Shown here: piece by piece, positions 18,001 to 26,093 of the stretch
Layout: each line of letters begins with the position of its first letter
Numbering within the stretch: the stretch's first letter is position 1
From: Marinobacterium marinum
Lineage (GTDB): Bacteria > Pseudomonadota > Gammaproteobacteria > Pseudomonadales > Balneatricaceae
DNA length: 64,000 nucleotides
Direction: 5' to 3'
Assembly (NCBI RefSeq): GCF_013868415.1
Contig: NZ_JACEMT010000053.1
Location: 1,173 to 65,172 of the forward strand
The notes under the pieces: model-generated
The model's input: only the letters and a program-made list of their open reading frames with translations
Database searches by the model: none
Told to the model about the DNA's origin: nothing
Made by a program: the position numbers and the translations under genes

Positions 18001-18224
18001 AATTCATCGGCCCGTGCCTGATAGCGCTGGCTGGCTTTCAGTGCGCTCAGAGTCTGCTGATACAGCTCCTTGAGTGCCGCCTGGCTGCCGCTGGCATCGG
18101 CCTGCTGCTGCAGCTGCTGTTCCAGTTGCTTGATGGTGTCTTCCGAAGAAGCGGCTACAGTTAAAGGGCAGGCCAGTGACAGGCCCAGCAATAACAACCA
18201 GCGCAGAATTAATTGTTTTGTCAT
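15003..18224 (-). CDS. Large mechanosensitive channel of the MscK/MscM (KefA) type
   Basis: A 1073-residue inner-membrane channel that opens under membrane tension and protects against hypo-osmotic shock. In order: a signal peptide (about 1-24, ...PLTVAA); a periplasmic region of roughly 450 residues rich in Gln/Leu coiled coil (IKQLEQQLQQQAD, QLEQQREQLDQQIE); about 10-11 membrane helices; and a C-terminal MscS channel module. The MscS module includes LQWLVAALGVGLGFGLQEIVANFVSG and EKPVRIGDTVTLGNVTGSV. The length and domain order match E. coli MscK (1120 aa) and MscM (YjeP, 1107 aa); which orthologue is unclear. It stands alone between a LysR gene and a divergent hydrolase gene. Confidence 0.93.
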   Translation of the reverse strand: MTKQLILRWLLLLGLSLACPLTVAASSEDTIKQLEQQLQQQADASGSQAALKELYQQTLSALKASQRYQARADELQRQIEQQPQELRQQQQLLEDNRQPRQDDNFLNLSEPDLEQAITLKRAALLQLEQQREQLDQQIELNDQKLLSLREQLAELKQTPPELPPLPLENTGREFNDARLQLKNALLERRSSHVRALELELLALPGQTDLASLQLDLLRQQLQQSGQVLQAMLNQHEQMQRTELENTLSSLTTPDETALEHPLLADLLQQNQQLSEQLRELVEQTSVTQHRRITLERELELITRSFKTIQQQLELESYSASFELRRFTQELSRPANTATTRQALNALRLSSLDFNGLSNGSEYVPAPNASLTDEQRGYQEQLLENQRTLHSRLQDSRQQLIGELSQLLAVKKQLNERLQQARRLIEQQLLWLPVSPPISWQWPTEVMDGQVLLKERLQRLLSTPILAEDAHLNTLLGFFALLLAMALSVYRYQKIHRQRWRQELGNVVHDRFSRTLRLLLSGAIAALPMPTLLLLLRNYSLNPAHPDQLVLSQLLLTWALSLQFYGMALVWLRVPNGLMCGHFALPSQLARVVRRQLHLLFWVSMPLLSLLLITDSYNAVELQSGPGRLLFLLLVLSLMLFWQGFWRVSHDFEQLTLQRRWWSNAHLWIGLMLLFNLIMFGLGLWGYTLTALFFMLILLIVIMQGLAAFILFKLGLRWLLIEERRLAFSRARTRRAEIIAARENKDDNTPLKEDYLDLQTISEQSRVLLKTAVVLLFGSALWLTLGDFLPTLQILESIQLWNGLEKSGDQEIITHVTLRDLAVGGLIVWLSLLAAKNLPGLLELLALRRLELSPGTSYAITTLLKYSLILIGFMIAIGQFGVQWSKLQWLVAALGVGLGFGLQEIVANFVSGLIILFEKPVRIGDTVTLGNVTGSVSRIQIRATTITDWDRKEVIIPNKTFITEQLINWSLSDATTRVVLTIGVAYGSDVQLAEELLIQAAKDNPRVLDDPEPDAYFREFSSSTLNIDLRVYVSSMSDRVPVTNELNKTINRVFNEHKIEIAFPQLDVHLHRSK

Positions 18225-18296
18225 CAGTTTGTCAATATTGGCACATGGAGAGGAGGCAAAATCATCATAGGCTAATCAGAGCATAGGAGCGTGGCC

Positions 18297-19322
18297 GTGA
18301 ACAGAACAAAAATAACACCTCAGGGAGATTATGCCGAACCCGGCTTCCATCCTTGCCGGTTGCGTGAATCGCTGGACAGCTTTATTCCTGGCGAGCAAAC
18401 CCTGTGTGGCGCCGAGGTGCAGGCCTATCTGGCCTATTATGGTCTGGAAACGGTCTCTTCCATGGCGCGCTACAGCATTGGGACCGAGTTGGTCGGTGAC
18501 ACGCTGTTGGTGGTACAGCATTTCAGTCATGCGCACAGCCGAGGTACCGCTGTAGTGGTGCATGGGTATACCGATCATGCAGGACTGTATCGTCATCTGA
18601 TTGCCCATCTGCTCGAACAGCACTGGGATGTGCTGATATATGATTTGCCGGGTCATGGTCTGTCATCGGGACAGCGCTATGCCATTGACAGCTTTCGTAC
18701 CTATGCCTGTCAGCTGGCCAGTCTATTGCAGCGGCATGAACATCAGCTGACAATGCCGTGTGTGGGGATCGGACAAAGCACGGGCGGAGCGATTCTGCTC
18801 CAGCTGGCAATGGACCGGCAGCGTGGCGCTTTACTGTTGCAGGACCGGGTGCTGTTGTCGCCGCTGGTGCGTCCGCGTCATTACAGTCGTATCGAATTGA
18901 GCTATCGCTGGTTGCACTGGTGCCTGAAGCGGGTCAACCGTGAGCACAGCGACAGCTCCAATGACGCGGCGTTTGTTCACTTCATGCGTTACCTCGACCC
19001 GCTACAGGGCAATTTTGTCGATGTGGGGTGGGTGGGTGCCATGCTGGACTGGGTGCAGAAGGTGGAGCAGGCAAACGATCTGAGCGTACCGGCCCTGATC
19101 ATTCAGGGAACCGATGATCAAACACTGGAGTGGGAACACAATCTGGAGGTTCTGACACGGTTGTTGCCTCGGGCCAGCATTGAACGGCTGGTAGCCGCGC
19201 GTCATCACCTGGTCAATGAGGCCGAACCCTGGCGGCGCGAGGTGTTTGATCGCATCAGCCAGCGTCTGCAGGCGCACTCCCGCTCACCGCGATCCAGGCG
19301 ACTGAAGCGTGTCGCCGGTTGA
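18297..19322 (+). CDS. Alpha/beta hydrolase (monoacylglycerol-lipase-like, Hydrolase_4)
   Basis: A 341-residue soluble serine hydrolase, probably acting on a lipid ester. The oxyanion region is VVVHGYTDHAGLYRHLIAHL (about 86-105), followed by YDLPGHGLSSG. The nucleophile elbow is G-Q-S161-T-G, where most relatives have GHSMG. Catalytic Asp and His are expected in IIQGTDDQTLEW and ARHHLVNEAEPWR. GTG at 18297 is chosen because AGGAG is 7 nt upstream; an in-frame GTG at 18291 is too close to it. The C-terminal tail is very basic (HSRSPRSRRLKRVAG). It is divergent from the MscK-type gene and followed by a strong terminator. Confidence 0.88.
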   Translation: MNRTKITPQGDYAEPGFHPCRLRESLDSFIPGEQTLCGAEVQAYLAYYGLETVSSMARYSIGTELVGDTLLVVQHFSHAHSRGTAVVVHGYTDHAGLYRHLIAHLLEQHWDVLIYDLPGHGLSSGQRYAIDSFRTYACQLASLLQRHEHQLTMPCVGIGQSTGGAILLQLAMDRQRGALLLQDRVLLSPLVRPRHYSRIELSYRWLHWCLKRVNREHSDSSNDAAFVHFMRYLDPLQGNFVDVGWVGAMLDWVQKVEQANDLSVPALIIQGTDDQTLEWEHNLEVLTRLLPRASIERLVAARHHLVNEAEPWRREVFDRISQRLQAHSRSPRSRRLKRVAG

Positions 19323-19335
19323 ATGGCCGGTCAAT

Positions 19336-19369
19336 AAAAAAGGCAGACCCGAGAGGGTCTGCCTTTTTT
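19336..19369. terminator. Bidirectional terminator between hydrolase and serA
   Basis: The 15-bp arms AAAAAAGGCAGACCC and GGGTCTGCCTTTTTT flank a 4-nt loop and serve both converging genes. Confidence 0.95.
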
Positions 19370-19391
19370 GTGTTCATGCGATGCAGCTGTC

Positions 19392-20624
19392 TTAGAACAG
19401 ACGACGGCAACGGATGGTGCCGTTGACCAGCTGCAGTTTTTCCAAGGCCAGCTTGGAGTAGTCCGCATCTACGTCCATGACCACATAGCCAACGGTTTCG
19501 TTGGTTTGCAGGTACTGGCCGGAGATGTTGATGCCGTTTTCGGAGAACACGGTGTTGATCTGGGTGAGTACCCCCGGAATGTTCTCGTGAACGTGCAGCA
19601 GGCGGTGCTTGTTCGGGTGTTCCGGCAGTGCCACTTCCGGGAAGTTCACGGAGGTGATGGACGAGCCGTTGTCGCTGTATTTGACCAGCTTCTCGGCCAC
19701 TTCATAGCCGATGTTTTCCTGGGCTTCCATGGTGGAGCCGCCCACGTGCGGGGTCAGGATCACATTGTCGAATTCACGCAGCGGGCTGATGAATTCGTCG
19801 TTGTTGCTGCGCGGCTCGACGGGGAAGACGTCGATGGCGGCGCCCAGCAGCTTGCCGGCTTGCAGCGCTTCGCACAGGGCGTCGATATCAACCACGGTAC
19901 CACGGGCAGCGTTGATGAAGATGGCATCCTGTTTGATCTGCTCAAACTGGGCGGCTCCCATCATGTCCTTGGTCGCTGCGGTTTCCGGTACGTGCAGGGT
20001 GATGATGTCACACATGCCCAGCAGTTCGGGCAGTGAGCTGACCTGTTTGGCGTTACCCAGCGGCAGCTTGGTGATAACGTCATAAAAATACACGTCCATA
20101 CCCAGGCCTTCGGCCAGCACGCTCAGCTGAGAGCCGATGCTGCCGTAACCGACAATACCCAGCTTCTTGCCTCGGATTTCGTAGGAGTTCTTGGCGCTCT
20201 TCTGCCACTCACCGCGGTGAGCCTTGGCGTTTTTCTCGGCAACACCACGCAGCAGGATGATCGCTTCAGCCAGAACCAGTTCGGCCACGGAGCGGGTGTT
20301 GGAATAGGGGGCGTTGAAGACTGCGATGCCGCCTTCGGTGGCCGCCTGCAGGTCGACCTGGTTGGTACCGATACAGAAACAGCCGACCGCGACCAGTTTT
20401 TCAGCGGCGGCAAACACCTGGCGGGTGAGCTGGGTGCGTGAACGGATACCGATGAAGTGAACGTCACGGATTTTCTCGATCAGTTCTTCTTCCGGCAGGG
20501 AGCCGGTGTGAAATTCGATGTTGGTGTAGCCCTGCGCGTTCAGCGTGTCGATCGCGGACTGGTGCACGCCTTCCAGCAACAGAATCTTGATCTTGCTCTT
20601 ATCCAGAGAAGTACTTTTGCTCAT
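19392..20624 (-). CDS. serA: D-3-phosphoglycerate dehydrogenase
   Basis: A 410-residue cytosolic NAD-dependent enzyme, the first step of serine synthesis. The start at 20624 (MSKSTSLDKSKIKILLLEGV) gives exactly the E. coli SerA length; an upstream in-frame extension to 20699 has no support. The Rossmann motif is GIVGYGSIGSQLSVLAEGLG. Catalytic residues are seen in NAARGTVVD and LTPHVGGST. The C-terminal ACT domain (about 335-410, HENIPGVLTQINTVFSENGINI) is the serine-feedback site. In many Pseudomonas genomes an FAD-linked oxidase gene flanks it; here no pathway partner is adjacent. Confidence 0.97.
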   Translation of the reverse strand: MSKSTSLDKSKIKILLLEGVHQSAIDTLNAQGYTNIEFHTGSLPEEELIEKIRDVHFIGIRSRTQLTRQVFAAAEKLVAVGCFCIGTNQVDLQAATEGGIAVFNAPYSNTRSVAELVLAEAIILLRGVAEKNAKAHRGEWQKSAKNSYEIRGKKLGIVGYGSIGSQLSVLAEGLGMDVYFYDVITKLPLGNAKQVSSLPELLGMCDIITLHVPETAATKDMMGAAQFEQIKQDAIFINAARGTVVDIDALCEALQAGKLLGAAIDVFPVEPRSNNDEFISPLREFDNVILTPHVGGSTMEAQENIGYEVAEKLVKYSDNGSSITSVNFPEVALPEHPNKHRLLHVHENIPGVLTQINTVFSENGINISGQYLQTNETVGYVVMDVDADYSKLALEKLQLVNGTIRCRRLF

Positions 20625-20778
20625 CTTCTGCGACTCATGCTGCAGCTGGGCGGGAAGTCGTCCAGCCAAGGAGAAATTTGAGGAAAGCAAGTCTAGCATA
20701 AACTCGATGCGGGTGTGGGGTCACACAGAGTTGCGTGATGGAAAAATATTCAGTTCATCTTGAGTACAAACGAAGATA

Positions 20779-20800
20779 AGGGCCGGGAGGCGGCGGCCCT
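20779..20800 (-). terminator. Weak terminator-like hairpin after ppnP
   Basis: The 7-bp arms AGGGCCG and CGGCCCT lie 19 nt beyond the ppnP stop on the minus strand, followed by TATCTTCGTTTG, a broken T-tract. It sits within the 194-nt gap upstream of serA, which should also hold the serA promoter. Confidence 0.45.
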
Positions 20801-20818
20801 GTGGATCGGGAGAGGATC

Positions 20819-21100
20819 CTAGCTGTAGTAGCACAGATAGGTGACAGGCGTGTCCAGACGCACGTCAAAGGCATCACCGGCCGTGATATTGAATTCGGTT
20901 CCGGCGGTGAAATCGGTCCATTCGGTCTGGCCTGGCAGACGCACGGTCAACAGACCGGAAGTGACAATCATGCGCTCATTCTGGCTGGTGCCGAAAGTGT
21001 ACTCGCCCGGTAGCATGACGCCCGATGTAGCCGGGCCTTGCGGGGTTTCAAATGCGATCGAGGCCACGTTGCCGTCGAAATAGCTGTTGGTGCTGAGCAT
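20819..21100 (-). CDS. ppnP: Pyrimidine/purine nucleoside phosphorylase (PpnP/YaiE family)
   Basis: A 93-residue cupin of the DUF1255 family that splits nucleosides with phosphate into base and ribose-1-phosphate. Family features are the N-terminal YFDGNVASIAFETPQGPATSGVMLPGEYTFGT, then ERMIVTSGLLTVRLPG and FNITAGDAFDVRLDTPVTYLCYY at the C terminus. The ATG at 21100 has AAGGAG 7 nt upstream; a longer in-frame extension to 21370 overlaps the LysR gene and is rejected. Length matches E. coli PpnP (94 aa). Confidence 0.94.
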   Translation of the reverse strand: MLSTNSYFDGNVASIAFETPQGPATSGVMLPGEYTFGTSQNERMIVTSGLLTVRLPGQTEWTDFTAGTEFNITAGDAFDVRLDTPVTYLCYYS

Positions 21101-21179
21101 GGGTTCTCCTTGCAGACGGTCAGGCCGGTCAGGCCCGAATTGAGTGGAACGCAAGAATAATGTGCCTGGGCACGCGTTG

Positions 21180-22067
21180 TCACCTGTTGTGATCACGTTC
21201 GGCGTGCTGCAGTACCAGGTCCACGAATGTCTGGTTGGCACGTGACAGTCGGTGTCCCTTGCGCCAGGCCAGTGAAAGTTCAAGCCAGACGGCGGGGCTA
21301 AAGGGCACGGCGACCAGGCCGGGATCGTCTGCGACAACCATCTCCAGCAGGGTACTGATGCCGTAGCCATGGGAGACGATCTGCTTGATCAGGGGAATCA
21401 GGTTGGCTTCAAAACCGATACGCGGGGTGACACCGGCTTCCCGGCTGATGCGATCGATGACTTCACGGTGGAAATAGCCTTCTTTGAACAGAACCAGTTC
21501 TTCGGTAAAGAAGGCATCATAGGTGATGGTCCGGGCCTGCGCCAAGGCATGGTCGGCGGGCAGGATAGCCATCATTTGGGCATGCAGAAAACAATGGGTT
21601 TCCAGGTCTTCCGGCGGGGTGTCGCAGACGATGACGCCCATGTCGATTTCACCCTGATGGATCATCTGCTGCAGCTTGCGGGTGCCGGCCTCGATCACTT
21701 CCAGCCGTACGCCGGGGTAGTGGTGCCGGAAGGCCATCAGAATCGGTGGAAAATAGTAGGAGCCCAGCATGCTGGGAATACCGACACGCACCTCGCCGCG
21801 CTCCAGGGTATGCAGCTCGCGCATGTCTCGCTCGGCATCATTGACAGCCTGCAGGATGATGCGGGCGTGACGCAGCAGGACTTCCCCTTCGTCGGTCAGA
21901 CGGATACGCCGTTCCTGACGATCAAACAGGGGCAGTCCCAGCTGCTGTTCCAGCTTGCGAATGGCCATGCTGACGGCCGGTTGGGCAATGTGCAGCTGTT
22001 CGGCTGCAGCGGTGAAGCCTCCCTGCTCGGCGACCGTCAGGAAATAACGCAGGTTACGCAGATCCAT
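21180..22067 (-). CDS. LysR-family transcriptional regulator
   Basis: A 295-residue regulator with the winged HTH at about 1-60 (MDLRNLRYFLTVAEQGGFTAAAEQLHIAQPAVSMAIRKLEQQLGLPLF) and a co-inducer domain (EVRVGIPSMLGSYYFPPILMAF). The overall sequence resembles the CynR/AlsR/CbbR-like group. It is divergently transcribed from the MFS transporter at 22176, the classic arrangement for a LysR regulator and its target. It probably controls that transporter and itself from the AT-rich 108-nt gap between them. Confidence 0.93.
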   Translation of the reverse strand: MDLRNLRYFLTVAEQGGFTAAAEQLHIAQPAVSMAIRKLEQQLGLPLFDRQERRIRLTDEGEVLLRHARIILQAVNDAERDMRELHTLERGEVRVGIPSMLGSYYFPPILMAFRHHYPGVRLEVIEAGTRKLQQMIHQGEIDMGVIVCDTPPEDLETHCFLHAQMMAILPADHALAQARTITYDAFFTEELVLFKEGYFHREVIDRISREAGVTPRIGFEANLIPLIKQIVSHGYGISTLLEMVVADDPGLVAVPFSPAVWLELSLAWRKGHRLSRANQTFVDLVLQHAERDHNR

Positions 22068-22070
22068 ATC

Positions 22071-22080
22071 AAATTAATTT
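22071..22080. promoter_or_regulatory. AT-rich palindrome in the LysR/MFS divergent promoter region
   Basis: AAATTAATTT is a perfect 10-bp palindrome 3 nt upstream of the LysR start codon, inside the flanks ATC...ATG. The surrounding 22068-22130 is unusually AT-rich. It is a candidate LysR autoregulatory site or promoter element; no exact -35/-10 was fixed. Confidence 0.35.
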
Positions 22081-22175
22081 ATGGGTTGAATAAGAAGTAT
22101 ATATTTTAATGATTTTAGGTGGGCTGCTATCGTCATGCCAGTGTTGTTTCCTACGTTTTTACTCAGGTAGTTGCC

Positions 22176-23375
22176 ATGATTACATCCGGTAGTGCCGATT
22201 TCTGGCGGGCCACCCTGGCGCTGTGCCTGGGATCCTTCATGATCTTTGCCAATGTCTATATTACTCAGCCCCTGCTGCCGATGCTGGCGCAGGCGTTCGA
22301 GGTGTCGGCCCTGCAGGCCGGCTGGACATTTACGGTGACGACACTAACGCTGGGGCTATCCTTGCTGATCTGGGGGCCTCTGTCGGATGCGCTGGGGCGG
22401 CGCTGGATCATGCTGTTGACCATGAGCGGCGCAACGCTGGTCACGCTGCTGCTGTCTTTTACCGAGAGCTATACCGGGGTGCTGGTTCTGCGAGCCGTGC
22501 AGGGAATGCTGCTGGCCGGGTTGCCGGCGATTGCCATTGCCTGGATGGGGGACGAGTTTGAACGTCCTGCCATGCTGCTGGCTGTTGGGCTGTATATCGG
22601 CGGTAACAGTTTGGGGGGGATCAGTGGCCGTCTGATCGGCGGCTTTGTCGGCGACTGGCTGGGCTGGTCGGATGCGTTCAAGGTCATGACTCTGCTCAGT
22701 GTGGTGTGCCTGATCATTTTTGCCCTTTTGCTGCCCGTATCGAAACATTTTACGCCGCGCCCCTTCAAGCCGCGTCGCATGCTGGCGGATCTGGGCAGCC
22801 ACTTGCGCAACCCGGTGCTGTTACTGGCGTATCTGGTGGGCGGTTTCAACTTTTTCATCTTTATCAACCAGTACAGCTACATCACCTTTGTACTGGCCGA
22901 TGCGCCCTATAATCTGCCGGCCCGTGTTCTGGGCATGCTGTTTCTGACCTATCTGGCGGGGACCTTTGGCTCAGCCATTGCCGGCAAGCTTGGGCAAAAG
23001 CTGCCCCAGCCGTTATGCATGGCCTTCGGTAGTCTGGTGCTGATGGGCGGTAGTCTGCTGACATTATCAGAGCAGTTGTGGTTGATCGTGTTGGGTTTTT
23101 TGATCAACAGTTTCGGTTTCTTCTTTGCTCATTCCAGCGCCAGTGGCTGGGTGAGTCAGAATGCACGCCATGCCCGCGCCAGCGCCTCGTCGCTATACCT
23201 GCTGTTTTATTACACCGGTGCCAGTACCGGCGGGTTTTATCTGTATCCCTTCTGGCAATGGCAGGGTTGGACAGGCGTTGTGTTCGGCTCGCTGCTGGTG
23301 CTGGCGCTGACATTGACGCTCAGTCTGGCCCTGTACCGGCTGCAGCGGCGTCAGCCAAGCGTGGCCGTTTCCTGA
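22176..23375 (+). CDS. MFS transporter (YnfM/arabinose-efflux-like)
   Basis: A 399-residue inner-membrane transporter with 12 predicted helices. The helix 1 region LALCLGSFMIFANVYITQPLLPMLAQAF and the conserved loop 2-3 motif GPLSDALGRRWIML identify the major facilitator superfamily, in the YnfM-like drug/metabolite efflux branch. The ATG at 22176 is preferred because the first helix starts there; an in-frame upstream start at 22119 adds an unlikely 19-residue leader. It is divergent from a LysR gene, the probable regulator. The substrate is unknown. Confidence 0.9.
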   Translation: MITSGSADFWRATLALCLGSFMIFANVYITQPLLPMLAQAFEVSALQAGWTFTVTTLTLGLSLLIWGPLSDALGRRWIMLLTMSGATLVTLLLSFTESYTGVLVLRAVQGMLLAGLPAIAIAWMGDEFERPAMLLAVGLYIGGNSLGGISGRLIGGFVGDWLGWSDAFKVMTLLSVVCLIIFALLLPVSKHFTPRPFKPRRMLADLGSHLRNPVLLLAYLVGGFNFFIFINQYSYITFVLADAPYNLPARVLGMLFLTYLAGTFGSAIAGKLGQKLPQPLCMAFGSLVLMGGSLLTLSEQLWLIVLGFLINSFGFFFAHSSASGWVSQNARHARASASSLYLLFYYTGASTGGFYLYPFWQWQGWTGVVFGSLLVLALTLTLSLALYRLQRRQPSVAVS

Positions 23376-23419
23376 TCTGTTAAACTGTGGACAGAATCTG
23401 TTGCTGGGAGAAACATGCA

Positions 23420-24094
23420 ATGAGTTATCGACACCGTGCGGTCAATGGCCGCGATGTGGAGCTGCCGCTGGGGAAAGTGGTATGTATTGGGCGCAACTAT
23501 GCCGAGCATGCGCGAGAATTGAACAATCCCGTGCCGAAAGAGCCGATTCTGTTCATTAAACCGGCAACCACGGTGGTGCCGATGGAGCAGCCATTCCGTA
23601 TTCCGGCCCACCGGGGTGCCGTGCATTTTGAAACCGAGATGGCGATTCTGATCGGTGAAACCCTGCACCATGCCAATGAGCAGCAGGCCATGCATGCCAT
23701 TGCCGGTATTGGCCTGGGGCTGGATATGACCCTGCGCGACGTGCAGGACGACCTGAAGGCCAAAGGGCAGCCCTGGGAAAAGTCCAAATGTTTTGACGGT
23801 GCCTGCCCCTTGTCGGCCTTTCTGTCACCGGCATCGGTGAAGGATCTGACGGATGTACAGATTCGCTTGAGCGTGAATGGTGAAGTACGGCAGGACGGCA
23901 ATTCGGCACAGATGCTGACGCCGGTGCTCAAGTTGCTGGCCTATGCCAGCGAGTGGTTTACCCTGGAGCCTGGCGATGTGGTGCTGACCGGTACCCCCGC
24001 AGGTGTCGGCCCGGTTTTGCCGGGCGATACGTTACGTGTGGAACTGGTGGACCTGCTGCGCGTCGAAACCTCCGTACAGGATCCTGTATCCTGA
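23420..24094 (+). CDS. Fumarylacetoacetate hydrolase family protein (acylpyruvase/FAHD1-like)
   Basis: A 224-residue soluble metal-dependent hydrolase or isomerase. Family motifs are KVVCIGRNYAEHARELNNPVPKEPILFIKPATTVV, the metal-binding segment HFETEMAILIG (with E and E as ligands), GLDMTLRDVQDDLKAKGQPWEKSKCFDG and VVLTGTPAGVGPVLPGD. The length and sequence match the short FAHD1/YcgM group, which hydrolyse acylpyruvates or decarboxylate oxaloacetate. GGGAG lies 9 nt before the ATG at 23420. It is on the same strand as the upstream MFS gene (44 nt gap) and the downstream hemJ (45 nt gap). Confidence 0.9.
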   Translation: MSYRHRAVNGRDVELPLGKVVCIGRNYAEHARELNNPVPKEPILFIKPATTVVPMEQPFRIPAHRGAVHFETEMAILIGETLHHANEQQAMHAIAGIGLGLDMTLRDVQDDLKAKGQPWEKSKCFDGACPLSAFLSPASVKDLTDVQIRLSVNGEVRQDGNSAQMLTPVLKLLAYASEWFTLEPGDVVLTGTPAGVGPVLPGDTLRVELVDLLRVETSVQDPVS

Positions 24095-24139
24095 TATCAC
24101 CGGCAACAAGGGCACCCGGGTGCCGACAAGGGGAGAGTA

Positions 24140-24553
24140 ATGCTCTGGTACAAAATGCTGCATATTCTGGCCATGACCAGCTGGATGGCGGGGATTTTCT
24201 ATCTGCCGCGTATCTTTGTGCACTATGTGGAGGGGCGTGAAGCGGGGCAGGATGTAGCGCGTCTGGCGATCATGGCGCGCAAGCTCTACGGTTTCATGAC
24301 GCTGATGGCCGTTTTCACGCTGGGACTGGGGCTCTGGCTCTGGTTGGGTTATGGCTTCAGTGGTGGCTGGCTGCATGCCAAGCTACTGTTTGTCGGGTTC
24401 CTGATCGGATATCACGTCTGGTGTCGTGCGTACCTGAAGCAGTTGCAGCGCGGGGAACTCAATCGCAGCGGCCGCTATTTCCGTCTTTACAATGAGCTGC
24501 CGCTGCTGATCTTCGTGCCGATCCTGATTTTCGTGGTGGTCAAGCCGTTCTAG
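24140..24553 (+). CDS. hemJ: Protoporphyrinogen IX oxidase, HemJ type
   Basis: A 137-residue inner-membrane haem enzyme that oxidises protoporphyrinogen IX to protoporphyrin IX. It has four hydrophobic helices. The first helix carries the conserved His in WYKMLHILAMTSWMAGIFYLPRIFVHY, and the third has AKLLFVGFLIGYHVWCRAYLK, with RYFRLYNELPLL before the last helix. This is the HemJ/UPF0093 pattern. The start is preceded by GGGGAGAG. Another haem gene, hemE, lies about 35 kb away, so there is no haem operon here. Confidence 0.93.
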   Translation: MLWYKMLHILAMTSWMAGIFYLPRIFVHYVEGREAGQDVARLAIMARKLYGFMTLMAVFTLGLGLWLWLGYGFSGGWLHAKLLFVGFLIGYHVWCRAYLKQLQRGELNRSGRYFRLYNELPLLIFVPILIFVVVKPF

Positions 24554-24624
24554 TGAAGGGGACACTGGCAGCGGTGAAGGGAAGGAGCTGGCCGATGCTC
24601 AGCGACCGCTGCCCGAGCCGCATG

Positions 24625-25251
24625 TCAGTCTGGCGCCTTGGGTAGCCGGGCTTCGTATTGCGTCAGGCGGGCCTCCAGTCGGTCGGTAGACTCGCGCAGT
24701 GTCTCGACTTCTTCCTGCCAGATCTCGATTTCCACCCGGGTGGGCAGCAGGCGGGCTTCCTCGTGCAGGTATTCTTCCAGACTGTGAATCAGGCTGCTGC
24801 CGCTGTAGCGCAGCTGATGAGTTGCCGAGCGCAGCAGATTCGCCAATGGGTGTGCGGCAGTATCACCGATCAGGTCCGCCAGCCAGGCCTCCCAGTCAAC
24901 CTGACTGGCTGCCAGAATCTGCTGCAGGCGATGAATCAGCGCCGTGTCACCCGTAAGGGTGACGCCCTTGCCAAATAGAACCTCGTTACCGGCCTGAGGC
25001 AGTCGCATCAGGTCCAGGGCCGAACCGCGAATGCAGGCATCCGCTGGGGTGGCGCTGTCGGCCAACAGGTCGACGCCGCCGGCATGCGGCAGCAGGTAAA
25101 CGTGCATTTCGGGTTGGCTACAGTCGATCCGGATTGTCCGTCCGGCCAGCATGCCCAGTTGTGCCAGTGTCACCCCGTCACGCGCCAGGAGTCGGTTGAG
25201 GCTTTCCTCGGCCAGTGTCAGCAGGGTGGCGTTGAGCATGTGGGTGGCCAT
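24625..25251 (-). CDS. ubiJ: Ubiquinone biosynthesis accessory factor UbiJ
   Basis: A 208-residue soluble protein of the SCP2 sterol-carrier fold that holds hydrophobic ubiquinone intermediates in the Ubi complex. The N-terminal LAEESLNRLLARDGVTLAQLGMLAGRTIRIDC and the SCP2 body (ACIRGSALDLMRL ... VTLTGDTALIHRLQQILAA) fit UbiJ. The C-terminal part has a heptad pattern (EEVETLRESTDRLEARLTQYEARL). It follows ubiE by 18 nt on the same strand. In most relatives ubiB comes next; here the minus-strand run ends and hemJ lies on the other strand. Confidence 0.92.
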   Translation of the reverse strand: MATHMLNATLLTLAEESLNRLLARDGVTLAQLGMLAGRTIRIDCSQPEMHVYLLPHAGGVDLLADSATPADACIRGSALDLMRLPQAGNEVLFGKGVTLTGDTALIHRLQQILAASQVDWEAWLADLIGDTAAHPLANLLRSATHQLRYSGSSLIHSLEEYLHEEARLLPTRVEIEIWQEEVETLRESTDRLEARLTQYEARLPKAPD

Positions 25252-25269
25252 AGTGACACTCCTTCCGGC

Positions 25270-26028
25270 TCAGGGCTTGATGCCGGTATGCAGGGCGACA
25301 ATGCCGCCGGTCATGTTTTGGTAACGGCAGTTGACGAAACCGGCCTGCTCCATCATGCCCTTCAGGGTTTCCTGGTCGGGGTGTTTGCGGATCGATTCGG
25401 CCAGATAGCGGTAGCTGTCTGCATCACCGGCGATAGCCTTGCCCATCTGCGGCAGAATGTTGAAGGAGTAGAAGTCATACAGCTTGGTCAATGCGGCACT
25501 GTCGGTTTTGGAAAACTCCAGAATCATCAGCTTACCACCCGGCTTGAGCACTCTCAGCATCGAGGCCAGGGCCGCATTCTGGTCGGTCACGTTACGCAGG
25601 CCGAAGGCAATGGTGATAACGTCGAAAGTGTTGTCTTCGAATGGCAGACATTCGGCGTTGGCCTGCACATATTCCACATTGCCGGCCACGCCGGAGTTGA
25701 GCAGCTTGTCGCGCCCGACCTTGAGCATGGAGTCGTTAATGTCGGCCAGCACTACCTTGCCTTCCTGACCGACCATGTGGGCGAATTTGCGGGTCAGGTC
25801 CCCGGTACCACCGGCAATGTCCAGTACCTTGTGACCGCGGCGCACGCCGCTCTGGTCGATGGTAATGCGCTTCCAAAGACGATGGATGCCGCCGGACATG
25901 AGGTCGTTCATCAGGTCATATTTGCCAGCCACCGAGTGAAAGACATCGGCAACCCGTTTTACCTTCTCTTCAACCGGCACATCCTGATAGCCGAAGTGAG
26001 TGGTTTTTTTCTCGTTCTGCTCTGACAT
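25270..26028 (-). CDS. ubiE: Ubiquinone/menaquinone C-methyltransferase
   Basis: A 252-residue SAM-dependent methyltransferase that C-methylates demethylmenaquinol and the benzoquinol ubiquinone precursor. The N-terminal family signature is [36 protein letters not shown]. The SAM-binding motif I is [15 protein letters not shown], followed by [24 protein letters not shown]. Length equals E. coli UbiE (251 aa). It is preceded by the DUF971 gene (65 nt) and followed by ubiJ. Confidence 0.97.
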   Translation of the reverse strand: MSEQNEKKTTHFGYQDVPVEEKVKRVADVFHSVAGKYDLMNDLMSGGIHRLWKRITIDQSGVRRGHKVLDIAGGTGDLTRKFAHMVGQEGKVVLADINDSMLKVGRDKLLNSGVAGNVEYVQANAECLPFEDNTFDVITIAFGLRNVTDQNAALASMLRVLKPGGKLMILEFSKTDSAALTKLYDFYSFNILPQMGKAIAGDADSYRYLAESIRKHPDQETLKGMMEQAGFVNCRYQNMTGGIVALHTGIKP

Positions 26029-26093
26029 GAGTTTCTGTCCGACTGTTATCCGAAATGTGTCCGCATTCTACCCCGCGCCGCGCCATTTGTCGC

